A DNA stretch of 59,348 nucleotides from Planctomycetota bacterium (GTDB taxonomy: Bacteria > Planctomycetota > UBA11346), in assembly GCA_014193115.1 (NCBI GenBank), contig BJHQ01000024.1, positions 1 to 59,348 of the forward strand, read 5' to 3'. Below, piece by piece: positions 34,124 through 42,688 of this stretch. The translations under genes and the position numbers were made by a program. How positions within the stretch are numbered: the stretch's first letter is position 1; each line of letters opens with the position of its first letter. The notes under the pieces were generated by a model that was not told the origin of the DNA, ran no database searches, and saw nothing but the letters and a program-made list of their open reading frames with translations.

Positions 34124-35428
34124 TCAACTCGGCGCGTGCTCGCCGTCGTGGAGAGTTCGCGTCGCTTGACTGGCCAGCGCGAAGGCCAATCCCAACAGCG
34201 AAAACAGGGCGAATCCGCTTTCGACATCGCCGGCCAGGCGTTCGAACTGTCCGGCGATGAGCGCGGCGACGATCAACCCAAGGGCCAAGGATCGGGCGGC
34301 AGGATCGCCGCTGCGCCACACCGCACGAAGCAGCGCGGCGAGCAGTCCGAGATACAACAGCACAGCCGGGATGCCCCGTTCGGCGGCAAGCGAAAGGAAA
34401 CTGTTGTGGGCGTGCGGTGCGCCTTTGGGGAACTCGGGCACCTGGTTGGGGTGGACCACCTGGTGGAGCCGGCGATGGGCGGCGCGGTAGCCGTTCTGGC
34501 CCTGGGCGCCGAACCAGGGCGATTCCTCGACCACGGCGATCGCGGTGGTCCAGATCGCCCACCGGCCGTCCTCTCCGCGGATCAATTTGTCATATTTCTC
34601 AGGCTTGAGCACCGCGAGTCCGCCGATGGCCGCGGCTGTGGCCAAGAGCACCGCTGCGGCTCCGGCCAGGGCGCGACGCCAGCCGAACCAGCTCCAGGCG
34701 GTCGCCAGCCCGAGGACCCCGCCGAGCACCGCCGAGCGCGCCATGCAGATGGCAAGGGAGCCGCAGCTCGCGATCCGGCCGAGCCAGCGCGCCCACGGCG
34801 CCGCTGCGCCGGCTCCATGCCAGAAAGCGATCGCGGTGAGTCCGACGATGAAGCCGAAGGTCAGGTGCTCGCCGAACCAGCCCGAGGCCAGGCGCTCGCC
34901 ACCGGCAGCGATCCGGAATGGTCCTTCCGGGCCGTGGCCGATGGCCACTTGGGCTGCCGCCAGGAGCGACGCCGAGGCCAGCACCACCGCGAGCAAGGTG
35001 AGCAACAACCCCCGCCGGGTGGAATCCGACCAGGCGAACGCGGTGAGCAGAACCGCGATCCAGGTATAGGCCTGGCCTTCGAAGTGCAGCCGATGGCTCA
35101 GCTCGGCGGTCAGGGACCCATCGGCCGCGGTGGCATTCACCGGGACGCCGTAGATGGCGCCGATCACCGCGCCCAGGCCGATCCACGCGGTCAGCGCCAG
35201 GCCCCACCAGAAGCCAGGAAGCCGGTGCAGCGGAGCTCGGGATAAGACGGCGCCAGTCAGGGCCACCGCCAAGCCGATGTTCATTAGGGCGATCGAACAG
35301 GCCATTGCCGGGATCAGCGTCGCGCAGCCGACCAGCAGCATCAACCGGCCGAGGCGGTCGAGCGGGCTGGCGTCGGGATGGATGGTGCGCGCTTCCCAGT
35401 CATACAGCACGGCGAAATGCTTGTTCAT
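34124..35428 (-). CDS. O-antigen ligase/Wzy-like membrane protein
   Basis: About 434 residues with 10-12 predicted membrane helices. The periplasmic loop carries the family signature: WFGAQGQNGYRAAHRRLHQVV and EFPKGAPHAHNSFLSLAAERGIPAVLLYLGL, the 'HNxFL' histidine region typical of WaaL/Wzy/RfaL polymerases. These proteins join lipid-linked glycans to lipid A core or polymerise them in the periplasm. There is no LPS or glycosyltransferase cluster around it, so the glycan is unknown. Start ATG 35428 is chosen; an upstream in-frame start would lie within the inverted repeat at 35448-35550. Confidence 0.85.
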   Translation of the reverse strand: MNKHFAVLYDWEARTIHPDASPLDRLGRLMLLVGCATLIPAMACSIALMNIGLAVALTGAVLSRAPLHRLPGFWWGLALTAWIGLGAVIGAIYGVPVNATAADGSLTAELSHRLHFEGQAYTWIAVLLTAFAWSDSTRRGLLLTLLAVVLASASLLAAAQVAIGHGPEGPFRIAAGGERLASGWFGEHLTFGFIVGLTAIAFWHGAGAAAPWARWLGRIASCGSLAICMARSAVLGGVLGLATAWSWFGWRRALAGAAAVLLATAAAIGGLAVLKPEKYDKLIRGEDGRWAIWTTAIAVVEESPWFGAQGQNGYRAAHRRLHQVVHPNQVPEFPKGAPHAHNSFLSLAAERGIPAVLLYLGLLAALLRAVWRSGDPAARSLALGLIVAALIAGQFERLAGDVESGFALFSLLGLAFALASQATRTLHDGEHAPS

Positions 35429-35447
35429 CAGAGATAACGCAGTTGGA

Positions 35448-35550
35448 GAACTGCCAAGACGCCAAAGCGCCAAGTGGTCAAAGGTTGGAGTCGTCCAGAC
35501 AGCGGAGCCTTCCCAGAATTTCCCTTGGAGCCTTGGCGGCTTGGCAATTC
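35448..35550. repeat. Inverted repeat of the CGCCAAG type between dnaB and the ligase gene
   Basis: GAACTGCCAAGACGCCAAAG (from 35448) is answered by CTTGGCGGCTTGGCAATTC (35532-35550). The arms are about 26 bp with a 50-bp spacer and several mismatches. The same words occur at 1183-1258. It lies between the dnaB stop (35568) and the ligase-like gene, where a terminator or mRNA-stabilising hairpin would be expected. Confidence 0.6.
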
Positions 35551-35567
35551 ATCTGCTTGTTTGCTGC

Positions 35568-37208
35568 TCATGCGAACACGTCTTCGGCTTCGTTGGGCGT
35601 GGCATTGCTCCGTTGCCGGCGGTCTTCGCGGTTATGGCCATCGCCCGGGTCGGCTGCCAGGTGCGGTTGGAATCGCAGCAGTTTCGGAAGGAATTCGAGA
35701 CGGGCCTTGCCGGTGGGGCCGAACCGGTTCTTGGCCAGGATCAGCTCGATGATGCGCGGATCGCCGCGTTCATCGGCGCTCTCGTCGCCGGCGGTCTGGA
35801 TGCGGTGGATGAACAGCACGGCGTCGGCATCTTGTTCGATCGAGCCCGATCCGCGCAGATCCGACAGGCGCGGTTCACGGGAGGCCGTTCCTGCGCCCTT
35901 TTCGCTGTCGCGGGACATCTGGGACAAGGCCAGCACCGGAATTTTCAGATCTTTCGCCAGCACTTTCAGCACCCGGGTGACTTCGCTGACCCGCTCGTAC
36001 TCGCTCATGTCGGCGCGTGAGGCCGAGAGCAGACCGAGGTAATCGATGACCACCAGACGCAGCGGCGCCTCGTGGGCCAGCTCCAGGATCCGTCGACGGA
36101 CCACGGCGCGCAGGCCGTGGACAGTGAGATCGCTGACATCCATCAGGTCGAAGCGCCATTCCTGGAAACGCTTGGCCGCCAACTCGACTTTTTCGAAGGC
36201 GCCATCGGCCAGCTCGCCGCGGTCGATCCGGCTGAACTCGACCCCCGACATCGCCGCCAGCATCTTCTTCATCAGGTCGATGCGGTCGACCTCCAGACTG
36301 AAGAACAGCGCGGTGCCGCGGGTTTCCATGCGGTTGCAGGCGTGCTCGACGATCTTCAGCGCCAGCGAGGTTTTGCCCACGCCAGGCCGGGCGGCGAGGA
36401 TGTACAAACCGCCTGGGCGGAACGCGATCAGCTTTTTATCGACCTCGGCGATGCCGGTGTTGAGGGCGTCCTCGGGGTTGGCGTTGCGCTCGGCGATGGC
36501 GGCGAGGGTGTCATCGACCACCTGCTGCACCGAATGGACGCTGGCGACGCCGGCATGGCGGGTCAGATCGAGCACCGCCGAATTGGCCTCGTCGGCCAAG
36601 GCGCCGAAGGAATCGGTGGTCAGATAGGCGCGGTCGGCCAGGGTGGTGAGCTTGCGGATCAACCGGCGTTTCTGGTGGTAATCGCGCAGCAGCTCGGCAT
36701 TGCGCTTGAGGCCGGTGATCGAGGCCTGGCCGGCCAGGTCGTAGATCGCCGCCGAGCCGCCCACCGCCACCAGGGCACTGTCAGCCAGATCGGCAGCCTC
36801 GCCATCGCGGCGGAGCAGCTCGCGCAGCCGGGCGCGATCCCGGCCATCAAGGCGGTCGTCATCTTGCAGCAGCTGGGCCTGGCGGAGGTTCTCCATCAGC
36901 TGGCCGAACGGCCACCGGCCGAGCAGTTCGGCGACCTCGCCGGCCTCGGGGCGCACGTTCTGATCGTCGAGAGTCAGGCACGCCAAATACAGAATCTGTT
37001 GATCGCGGCCGAAAAAGACCAGCGGATGGGGCGCTGCTTCCCGTACCACCTGCATCGCGGTGGCGAAGCCGCCGGCGAGGATGGTGCCCAGTACGACCTT
37101 TTCGAGGTCGGGATTATGCGGCAGTTGCCGCGGTTTGGCTGCGGTCGGCGCCGGTTTGGCGGGTCCGGCATCGCGGCGGGGTCGGGTGGAATCGGCAGCG
37201 TCGGCCAT
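35568..37208 (-). CDS. dnaB: Replicative DNA helicase DnaB
   Basis: About 546 residues from ATG 37208. An N-terminal helical DnaG-interacting domain (about 30-140: LPHNPDLEKVVLGTILAGG) precedes a RecA-like motor: FRPGGLYILAARPGVGKTSLALKI (Walker A near residue 285), LRLVVIDYLGLLSA (Walker B), LAKDLKIPVLALSQMSRDSEKG and LRGSGSIEQDADAVLFIHR, which are diagnostic of DnaB. It unwinds DNA at the fork and binds primase. The N-terminus is somewhat longer than usual, with a basic/Pro-rich start and an extended linker. In-frame sequence upstream of 37208 continues far but has no coding character. Confidence 0.92.
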   Translation of the reverse strand: MADAADSTRPRRDAGPAKPAPTAAKPRQLPHNPDLEKVVLGTILAGGFATAMQVVREAAPHPLVFFGRDQQILYLACLTLDDQNVRPEAGEVAELLGRWPFGQLMENLRQAQLLQDDDRLDGRDRARLRELLRRDGEAADLADSALVAVGGSAAIYDLAGQASITGLKRNAELLRDYHQKRRLIRKLTTLADRAYLTTDSFGALADEANSAVLDLTRHAGVASVHSVQQVVDDTLAAIAERNANPEDALNTGIAEVDKKLIAFRPGGLYILAARPGVGKTSLALKIVEHACNRMETRGTALFFSLEVDRIDLMKKMLAAMSGVEFSRIDRGELADGAFEKVELAAKRFQEWRFDLMDVSDLTVHGLRAVVRRRILELAHEAPLRLVVIDYLGLLSASRADMSEYERVSEVTRVLKVLAKDLKIPVLALSQMSRDSEKGAGTASREPRLSDLRGSGSIEQDADAVLFIHRIQTAGDESADERGDPRIIELILAKNRFGPTGKARLEFLPKLLRFQPHLAADPGDGHNREDRRQRSNATPNEAEDVFA

Positions 37209-37362
37209 GGAGCGGCAGTCTTCCTCCAGATCGTCGCCTGGCCAAGCCGAGGGACCACCAGGCAACCGACTGGTCCTGACCAGTTGTGCACCGCGGCCGG
37301 CGTCGGTGCTCGGCAATGCGGTCGGCCACGGAACCGCCGAGGTCCGGGGTCGTCGGTAGGGT

Positions 37363-37908
37363 ATGGCCGATTCCCCGTCGCTGCCTGCGCCGCTGCCGCC
37401 GTGGGTGCTCCCGGAACGGCCGGATCTGATCGCCGGGGCCCGGGGCGGCGCCCTGTTGCTGCTGCCCACCGCCTGCATTTTCCATGGGCCAGAGGTCTTC
37501 GTGCCGGCGCTGGTCCTGTCGGTCGGCATCGGCGTCGGCAGCGCCCTCGCCTGGACCATCCTCGCCGGCTGGCGCTGGCTGAAGATCGCTCCGGTGTCGG
37601 GAATCCTCGTCATCGCCCTGCATTTCGGCACGGCGGTGAACGTGTGGCTGGTGCCGCGGCTCGACGCGACGGTGCGGGCCCATGAACTGACCCAGGACGC
37701 CTCGGCGTGGTGGGCGGCCGGAGGTCCCGGCGAACCGCCACGATACACCGTTGGCGATGGCGGCCGGGTCCAGTGGCACCGCGACGGCGACGCACTGGTG
37801 ACCCCGGAACCGATCCTGCGCTGGACCCCCTTCGGATGGAAACCGGCCTGCTGGCTGCGCGTCGAACGCAGCGGCTCAGTGGCGGTGAGCCGGACTCCGC
37901 CGGGGTGA
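37363..37908 (+). CDS. Hypothetical membrane protein
   Basis: 181 residues with three hydrophobic segments (about 25-42, 47-70 and 78-97) followed by a soluble C-terminal part of about 80 residues rich in Trp and Arg (TPFGWKPACWLRVERSG). No family is recognised. It diverges from dnaB (154 bp between starts) and precedes the inositol phosphatase gene by 98 bp. Confidence 0.6.
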   Translation: MADSPSLPAPLPPWVLPERPDLIAGARGGALLLLPTACIFHGPEVFVPALVLSVGIGVGSALAWTILAGWRWLKIAPVSGILVIALHFGTAVNVWLVPRLDATVRAHELTQDASAWWAAGGPGEPPRYTVGDGGRVQWHRDGDALVTPEPILRWTPFGWKPACWLRVERSGSVAVSRTPPG

Positions 37909-38006
37909 TGTGCGGCCGGATCTGGTCGCCAGAGCCTGGAAATGGTTGGCAGAGCGCGAGTTTCCCGCCCCATTGATCCCGACCAGGTCGGGCAAGCATC
38001 CCCACC

Positions 38007-38858
38007 ATGTCAGAGATGCGCGCCTTCGTGACCGACCTTGCCCGGACCGGCGGGGCCATCGCCCGGGAACATTTCCGCCATGTCGCCGAGAAGGACATCC
38101 GGACCAAGGGCAGCCGGGATTTCGTCAGCCATGTCGATCATCTGGTCGAAGACGCCATCGTCCGCCGGATCCGCTCCCGGTTCCCTGAGCATCGGATCAT
38201 GGGCGAGGAAGGAGGCTCGCATCGCGCTGACAACGACGACGAGCATCCGGTCGAGGACCACCAGCCGCTGTGGATCATCGATCCGGTGGATGGCACGACC
38301 AATTTCCTCCACGGCATTCCGCTGTTCGCGGTGTCCATCGCCTTTTGCGTCGATGGTGAACCGGTGGACGCGGTGGTCTACGATCCAGTGCGAGATGAAG
38401 CCTTCATCGCTGAAAAGGGCGCCGGTCTGTGGGTCAACCGCGACCGGGTCGAGGTCTCGTCGTGCCGCGAGTTGTCGCGGGCGGTGCTGGCCAGCGCCCT
38501 GCCCTTCCGTTTTCCGCAGATCATCGATGACGCGTTGGCGGTGCTCGGCGCGGTGCAGCGGCGCTGCGACGACCACCGCCGTTCCGGTTCGGCGGCGCTC
38601 GATCTGGCCTATGTAGCGGCTGGCCGCCTCGACGGATATTATGAAATCGGCATCCATCCCTGGGATGTCGCGGCTGGCGAGCTGCTGGTGCGCTGCGGTG
38701 GCGGAATCGCCACGGATTTCCGAGGGAAAATCGACGGCCTCACCGCCCGCCGGTCAATCTTGTGCGCGGCGACGCCTGAATTGCATGCCGCTCTGACCGA
38801 CCAGATCCAACCCTTGCTCCATTGGCTTGATGTGCCGCCCTTGGCCACGGCGCCATGA
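38007..38858 (+). CDS. suhB: Inositol monophosphatase family protein
   Basis: 283 residues with all the lithium-sensitive phosphatase motifs: IMGEEGGS (Glu for metal 1), WIIDPVDGTTNFLHGIPLFAVSI (Asp residues for metals), and HPWDVAAGELLVRCGGG (final Asp). These enzymes dephosphorylate inositol-1-phosphate, and bacterial SuhB also modulates rRNA transcription with Nus factors. A short acidic insert (HRADNDDEHPVEDHQP) follows the first motif. Its last codon overlaps the uppP start (ATGA), so both are one operon. SuhB is the best guess; CysQ- or fructose-bisphosphatase-type activity is possible. Confidence 0.88.
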   Translation: MSEMRAFVTDLARTGGAIAREHFRHVAEKDIRTKGSRDFVSHVDHLVEDAIVRRIRSRFPEHRIMGEEGGSHRADNDDEHPVEDHQPLWIIDPVDGTTNFLHGIPLFAVSIAFCVDGEPVDAVVYDPVRDEAFIAEKGAGLWVNRDRVEVSSCRELSRAVLASALPFRFPQIIDDALAVLGAVQRRCDDHRRSGSAALDLAYVAAGRLDGYYEIGIHPWDVAAGELLVRCGGGIATDFRGKIDGLTARRSILCAATPELHAALTDQIQPLLHWLDVPPLATAP

Positions 38859-39673
38859 TCGATCTGCCCGAGTGGCTCGATGCGGTGGTGCTGGGAATCG
38901 TCGAAGGGCTGACCGAGTTCATCCCGGTGTCCTCGACCGGGCACCTGATCGTTGCCGAGAAAATCCTCGGGTTCAGCGACCCGGGCGAGGTCTTCACGGT
39001 GGTCATCCAGCTCGGCGCGATCCTGGCGGTGTGCGCGCTGTACCGGGTCCGGCTGTGGAGTGCGGTGGTCGGCGCCGTGACCAACCCGGTGGAGCGGCGC
39101 TTCGCCACAGCCGTGGTCCTGGGCTGCCTGCCGGCGGCGGTGATCGGCTTGGCCGCCAACAAATGGCTGGAAAAACACGTCTTCACCGACGCCGTGGTGC
39201 TGCCGGTGATCGCTGGGACCCTGTTTGTCGGCGGTATCGCCATCCTGGTCATCGAGCGCCTCGGCATCGTGCCCCGGCATCGTGAGGTCACGGCGCTGCC
39301 GTGGACCACCGCCCTCGGGGTCGGCTTCTGCCAGCTGCTGTCGCTGTTGCCCGGCGTGTCGCGCAGCGGTTCGACCATCATCGGTGGCCTGTGCCTGGGC
39401 CTCGACCGCAAGACCGCGACCGAGTTCAGCTTTTTCCTCGCGATCCCGGTGATGTGCGGGGCCTCGCTGCTCAAGCTGGTGTCCCACGCCGATGCCATCA
39501 CCAGCGATCGCCTGGGCACCATCGCCATCGGCTTCGTCGTCAGTTTTATCGTCGCCTGGCTGGTCATCGGTTGGCTCGTTCGTTACGTCGCCAGCCAGGA
39601 TTTCACCTGGTTCGCCTGGTATCGCATCGTCGCCGGGCTGGCCATCGGCGGGCTGTGGTGGATAGGGACGTAA
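38855..39673 (+). CDS. uppP: Undecaprenyl-diphosphatase
   Basis: 272 residues, eight predicted membrane helices, normal for UppP/BacA. The two active-site motifs are present: GIVEGLTEFIPVSSTGHLIVAEKILGF near residue 15 and LLPGVSRSGSTIIGGL near residue 168. The enzyme removes a phosphate from undecaprenyl diphosphate on the outer face of the membrane, recycling the lipid carrier for peptidoglycan and other wall glycans. It is coupled to the inositol phosphatase gene by a 4-bp overlap. Confidence 0.95.
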   Translation: MIDLPEWLDAVVLGIVEGLTEFIPVSSTGHLIVAEKILGFSDPGEVFTVVIQLGAILAVCALYRVRLWSAVVGAVTNPVERRFATAVVLGCLPAAVIGLAANKWLEKHVFTDAVVLPVIAGTLFVGGIAILVIERLGIVPRHREVTALPWTTALGVGFCQLLSLLPGVSRSGSTIIGGLCLGLDRKTATEFSFFLAIPVMCGASLLKLVSHADAITSDRLGTIAIGFVVSFIVAWLVIGWLVRYVASQDFTWFAWYRIVAGLAIGGLWWIGT

Positions 39674-39706
39674 GGACGCACGCAACAACATGTCGCGCGT
39701 TTCTGA

Positions 39707-39848
39707 GCGGCGATGCCGTCATCGAAGGAGTGGCTCCAGTTCCGATGGCAGGTTGCTCAGAACGTGGCCGCTGGTTTGCATATGGGAATGGTTCCGCGAC
39801 TCCTGGTTCCGCGACTCCGAGTAATTCCGGAGATGGGGGCATCGCCGC
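39707..39848. repeat. MITE-like dispersed repeat, copy C
   Basis: It starts GCGGCGATGCCGTCATCG and ends CCGGAGATGGGGGCATCGCC followed by GC. The termini are imperfect reverse complements. The interior shares GTTCCGATGGCAG, GTGGCCGCTGGTTTG and CCGCGACTCCGAGTAATTCC with copy B (5790-5937). A 13-bp word (CCTGGTTCCGCGA type) is duplicated inside. Similarity to copy B runs on past the right end (GGATCCGCGCAAGGTCAT). Confidence 0.8.
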
Positions 39849-39912
39849 ACCGGATCCGCGCAAGGTCATCCTGCGCGAGCCCTCAGGTTCTCGGCTGGTC
39901 AGCGACTTGGAT

Positions 39913-39940
39913 CAAAGAAACCCTGATCCGACGCCAATAG
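39913..39940 (+). promoter_or_regulatory. Possible sigma-28 (FliA-type) promoter for the flagellin gene
   Basis: CAAAGAAA (39913-39920), a 12-bp spacer, then GCCAATAG (39933-39940) resembles the flagellar promoter consensus TAAAGTTT-N11-GCCGATAA (4 of 8 and 6 of 8 matches). It would give a leader of about 120 bp before ATG 40071. Flagellin genes are the classic sigma-28 targets, so the match is plausible but weak by sequence alone. Confidence 0.35.
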
Positions 39941-40070
39941 TTGCATCAATTGCCCATGTTCTGACGACGGCGTGGGTGGCGGTGGAGGAATATCCCAGCT
40001 TCCTTCCTGGTTCCGGCCACGCATCATGCGCCACGTTCAGCCCCCAGTGGCTCATCTTGAGGAGCACGCC

Positions 40071-40913
40071 ATGACCGCCCCGATTTCCGGTTCCCAGTCA
40101 TCGAGTTCCGTCAACTATCTGAGCAACCACAATCGAGCGCTCGAACTCACGTTAGCCAAACTGAGTTCGGCCCAACGGATCAACCAGGCTGCCGATGATC
40201 CGGCCGGGCTGGTGATCTCCGAACAGCTGGCTGCGATCCTCGGCGGTACCGAACAGGCCAGCGACAACATCGCTACTGACGTGTCATTGTTGCAGACCGC
40301 CGACGGAGGGCTGTCGCAGACGTCCGAGCTGCTCAATAAACAACGCGCTGTCGCTTTGCAGGCAGCGAATTCAGCGACCCTCGATGACGGCCAGCGCGCC
40401 GCCCTCGATGCCCAATATCGCAATCTCGGCGAGTCCATCGACCGCATCGCGAAAAATACCAGCTTCGGCAACAAGCCGCTGCTCGACGGCAGCTTCAAGC
40501 AGACCTTCCAGGTCGGTCCAGATGGCGGCTCGTCGGTCAAGATCGACCTCACCAGCAAGGCCAGCGGCAAGCCGGCGGGTTTCGACCAGGCCGGTCTCGG
40601 CCTGGCAGATGTCTCCTTGAGCACTCCGACCGGGGTGAGCGATGCGCTCACCCGGCTGGACACCGCGATCAACGAGGTCGCCAACCAGCGCGGATCCCTC
40701 GGCGCCCTTCAGGCCAACACCTTGGAGGCCTATGGCCGCAGCATGGAACAGGCCAAGATCAATCTGACCGGCGCCTATTCGACCATCCGCGACACCGACA
40801 TGGCCTCGTCTGCGGCGGATTTCGCCCGCAACAGCATTCTGGCCCAGAGCGGATATGCCGCGCTGGCTCAGCAGAATCTGGCAGGAAACCGGATTCTCAG
40901 CCTGTTGGGCTGA
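40071..40913 (+). CDS. fliC: Flagellin, short form
   Basis: 280 residues, shorter than E. coli FliC, with only the conserved D0/D1 helices and a small centre. The N-terminal region (NRALELTLAKLSSAQRINQAADDPAGLVISEQLAA, given here as the family's LSSG.RIN..DDPAGL pattern) and C-terminal region (IRDTDMASSAADFARNSILAQ, then SGYAALAQQNL) are both intact. Flagellin is exported through the flagellar type III apparatus and polymerises into the filament. I chose ATG 40071 because TTGAGGAGC lies 6-14 bp upstream; the in-frame extension to 39972 lacks such a site. No other flagellar gene is in the window. It converges on cutA with a 3-bp gap. Confidence 0.9.
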   Translation: MTAPISGSQSSSSVNYLSNHNRALELTLAKLSSAQRINQAADDPAGLVISEQLAAILGGTEQASDNIATDVSLLQTADGGLSQTSELLNKQRAVALQAANSATLDDGQRAALDAQYRNLGESIDRIAKNTSFGNKPLLDGSFKQTFQVGPDGGSSVKIDLTSKASGKPAGFDQAGLGLADVSLSTPTGVSDALTRLDTAINEVANQRGSLGALQANTLEAYGRSMEQAKINLTGAYSTIRDTDMASSAADFARNSILAQSGYAALAQQNLAGNRILSLLG

Positions 40914-40926
40914 AGGTCACTCAGCC
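40908..40926. terminator. Small hairpin at the flagellin/cutA junction, possible shared terminator
   Basis: GGCTGA-AGGTCAC-TCAGCC forms a 6-bp stem that includes the flagellin stop codon; the cutA stop codon (complement of 40917-40919) lies in the loop. The two genes converge here with almost no spacer, so any bidirectional termination must occur in this region. No U-tract follows, so it is a weak candidate. Confidence 0.3.
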
Positions 40927-41255
40927 GGCGGATCCGCCGGACCGGTCTCCGTGGCAAGCCAGGCAAGGAACGGCGCGCTGCCGGCGGCGATCGGGAGCAC
41001 GACGATGCACGGCGCGGTGTACGGATGCAGCGCCCGCAGCCGTGCTTCCAAGTCCGCCCAGCGGATCCTGGTGGATTTCAGAATCAGCACCGTTTCTTCA
41101 GCGGAATCGATGCGTCCCTGCCATCGATAGATCGAGCGCATGCCGGGCAGCAGGTTGGCGCAGGCGGCCAGGCGCTCGTCCACCGCGATGCGGCCAAGCA
41201 TTGCGGCGACCTGCTCATCGGGGCAGGTGACATAGACCAGGATCGGTTCGGGCAT
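40917..41255 (-). CDS. cutA: Divalent-cation tolerance protein CutA
   Basis: 112 residues, the standard CutA1 size. Family segments are ILVYVTCPDEQVAAMLGRIAVDERLAACANLLPG, SIYRWQGRIDSAEETVLILKS, and YTAPCIVVLPIAAGSAPFLAWLATE. CutA forms very stable PII-like trimers; its link to copper tolerance in E. coli is indirect. I prefer ATG 41255 because AGGGTG lies about 8 bp upstream; a GTG at 41267 is also in frame. It stands alone and converges on the flagellin gene. Confidence 0.92.
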   Translation of the reverse strand: MPEPILVYVTCPDEQVAAMLGRIAVDERLAACANLLPGMRSIYRWQGRIDSAEETVLILKSTRIRWADLEARLRALHPYTAPCIVVLPIAAGSAPFLAWLATETGPADPPAE

Positions 41256-41421
41256 GGGGGCATTCACCCTGAAAGACGCCTGTGGGGAACCGCCCGTTCC
41301 CCAAGGCGATCACCGATGGCGCCCTTCGCGAAATGGTCCTGATCCCAGGGTTCTGCCCTGCCCTTGCCGATGCTCGCTCCATCTTCATGGTTCCTGAACA
41401 AGGCATTGAGACATCCCGCCC

Positions 41422-42669
41422 ATGCGCAAACGCGTCCTCGCATTCATCATGGCCGGCGGCAAGGGCTCCCGGCTGGAACCCCTCACCGCCGAACGGTCCA
41501 AACCTGCGGTCCCCTTCGGCGGCAAGTACCGGATCATCGACTTCGTCTTGTCGAATTTCATCAATTCCGAGGTATACAGCATCTACGTGCTGACCATGTT
41601 CAAAAGCCAGAGCCTGACCGAGCATCTGGAATTGGCATGGAACCTGGGCCGGGTGCTGCCCCATCATTTCATCATCCCGGTGCCGGCCCAGCAACGCACC
41701 GGCGAGCATTGGTACAAAGGCACCGCCGATGCGATCTTCCAGAACCTGAACCTGATCCGCGACCACAATCCTGAACTGGTGGCGATCTTCGGCGGCGACC
41801 ACATCTTCAAGATGAACGTCGAGCAGTTCCTGCAGGACCATCGCGAACGCCAGGCCGATGTCTCGATCGCGGCGATCCCGGTGCCGATCGAAGAAGCCAG
41901 CCAGTTCGGCGTGATCCAGGTTGATGCCGACTGGAAGATCACCGGATTCCAGGAAAAACCCAAGAATCCGACTCCGATTCCGGGCAAGCCCGACCTCGCC
42001 CTGGTGTCGATGGGCAATTACATCTTCTCGCGCGGACCGCTGGTCGAACAGCTCACCAGCGACGCCCTCGACAAGCAGTCGGCCAACGATTTCGGCAAGA
42101 ACGTGCTGCCCAACATGCTCGCCCAGGGCAAGCGTTTGTTCGCCTATGACTACACCCGCAACCGGATTCCTGGTTCGAGCAATCCTGACAATGATTCGTA
42201 TTGGCGTGACGTTGGAACCCTCGACAGCTATTACGAAGCGTCGATGGACTTGCGCTCGGTGATGCCGCAGCTCGACCTCTACAATCAGGAATGGCCGATC
42301 CGTTCCGAGCCGAACAACCTGCCGCCAGCGAAATTCGTCCATAATTCCGAAGGCCGCGTCGGCCAGGCGATCCAGTCCATCGTCTGCGAAGGCTCGGTCA
42401 TCTCAGGTTCGACGGTGATCAATTCGATCATCGGCAAGCGCTGCCGGGTGAACAGCTATGCCGAGGTCCATGACGCCGTGCTGCTCGAAGACGTCGACAT
42501 CGGCCGTGGCGCCCGGGTCCGCCGCTGCCTGATCGACAAGCATGTACGCATTCCGCCCAACGATGTCATCGGATACAACCGCGATGATGACGCCAAGCGG
42601 TTCAAGGTGACCGAATCCGGCATCGTCGTGATCGCCAAGGGCCAGATCGTCGAACCGCTCCGCCGCTGA
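41422..42669 (+). CDS. glgC: Glucose-1-phosphate adenylyltransferase
   Basis: 415 residues. Diagnostic segments are LAFIMAGGKGSRLEPLTAERSKPAVPFGGKYRIIDFVLSN (nucleotide-binding loop and allosteric region), GTADAIFQNLN, VAIFGGDHIFKM, FQEKPKNP, SMGNYIF and YWRDVGTLDSYYEA. The C-terminal part is a left-handed beta-helix. The enzyme makes ADP-glucose from glucose-1-phosphate and ATP, the committed step of glycogen synthesis. It is followed 19 bp later by a small unknown gene that is probably cotranscribed. Confidence 0.95.
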   Translation: MRKRVLAFIMAGGKGSRLEPLTAERSKPAVPFGGKYRIIDFVLSNFINSEVYSIYVLTMFKSQSLTEHLELAWNLGRVLPHHFIIPVPAQQRTGEHWYKGTADAIFQNLNLIRDHNPELVAIFGGDHIFKMNVEQFLQDHRERQADVSIAAIPVPIEEASQFGVIQVDADWKITGFQEKPKNPTPIPGKPDLALVSMGNYIFSRGPLVEQLTSDALDKQSANDFGKNVLPNMLAQGKRLFAYDYTRNRIPGSSNPDNDSYWRDVGTLDSYYEASMDLRSVMPQLDLYNQEWPIRSEPNNLPPAKFVHNSEGRVGQAIQSIVCEGSVISGSTVINSIIGKRCRVNSYAEVHDAVLLEDVDIGRGARVRRCLIDKHVRIPPNDVIGYNRDDDAKRFKVTESGIVVIAKGQIVEPLRR

Positions 42670-42688
42670 GCTGCGAGCCAACCTCGCC

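Larger units (their letters stand above)
39674..40070. other. Intergenic region between uppP and the flagellin gene
   Basis: 397 bp without a credible gene. It holds copy C of the MITE-like repeat (39707-39848, with similarity to about 39885), a possible flagellar sigma-28 promoter (39913-39940) and a strong ribosome site (GAGGAG, 40060-40065) just before the flagellin ATG. The remaining bases show nothing clear. Confidence 0.6.

Noticed and set aside
35568..37208. Phage or plasmid origin of the dnaB gene
   Set aside because: Full-length protein with standard chromosomal DnaB motifs, in a normal chromosomal neighbourhood, no phage genes nearby.
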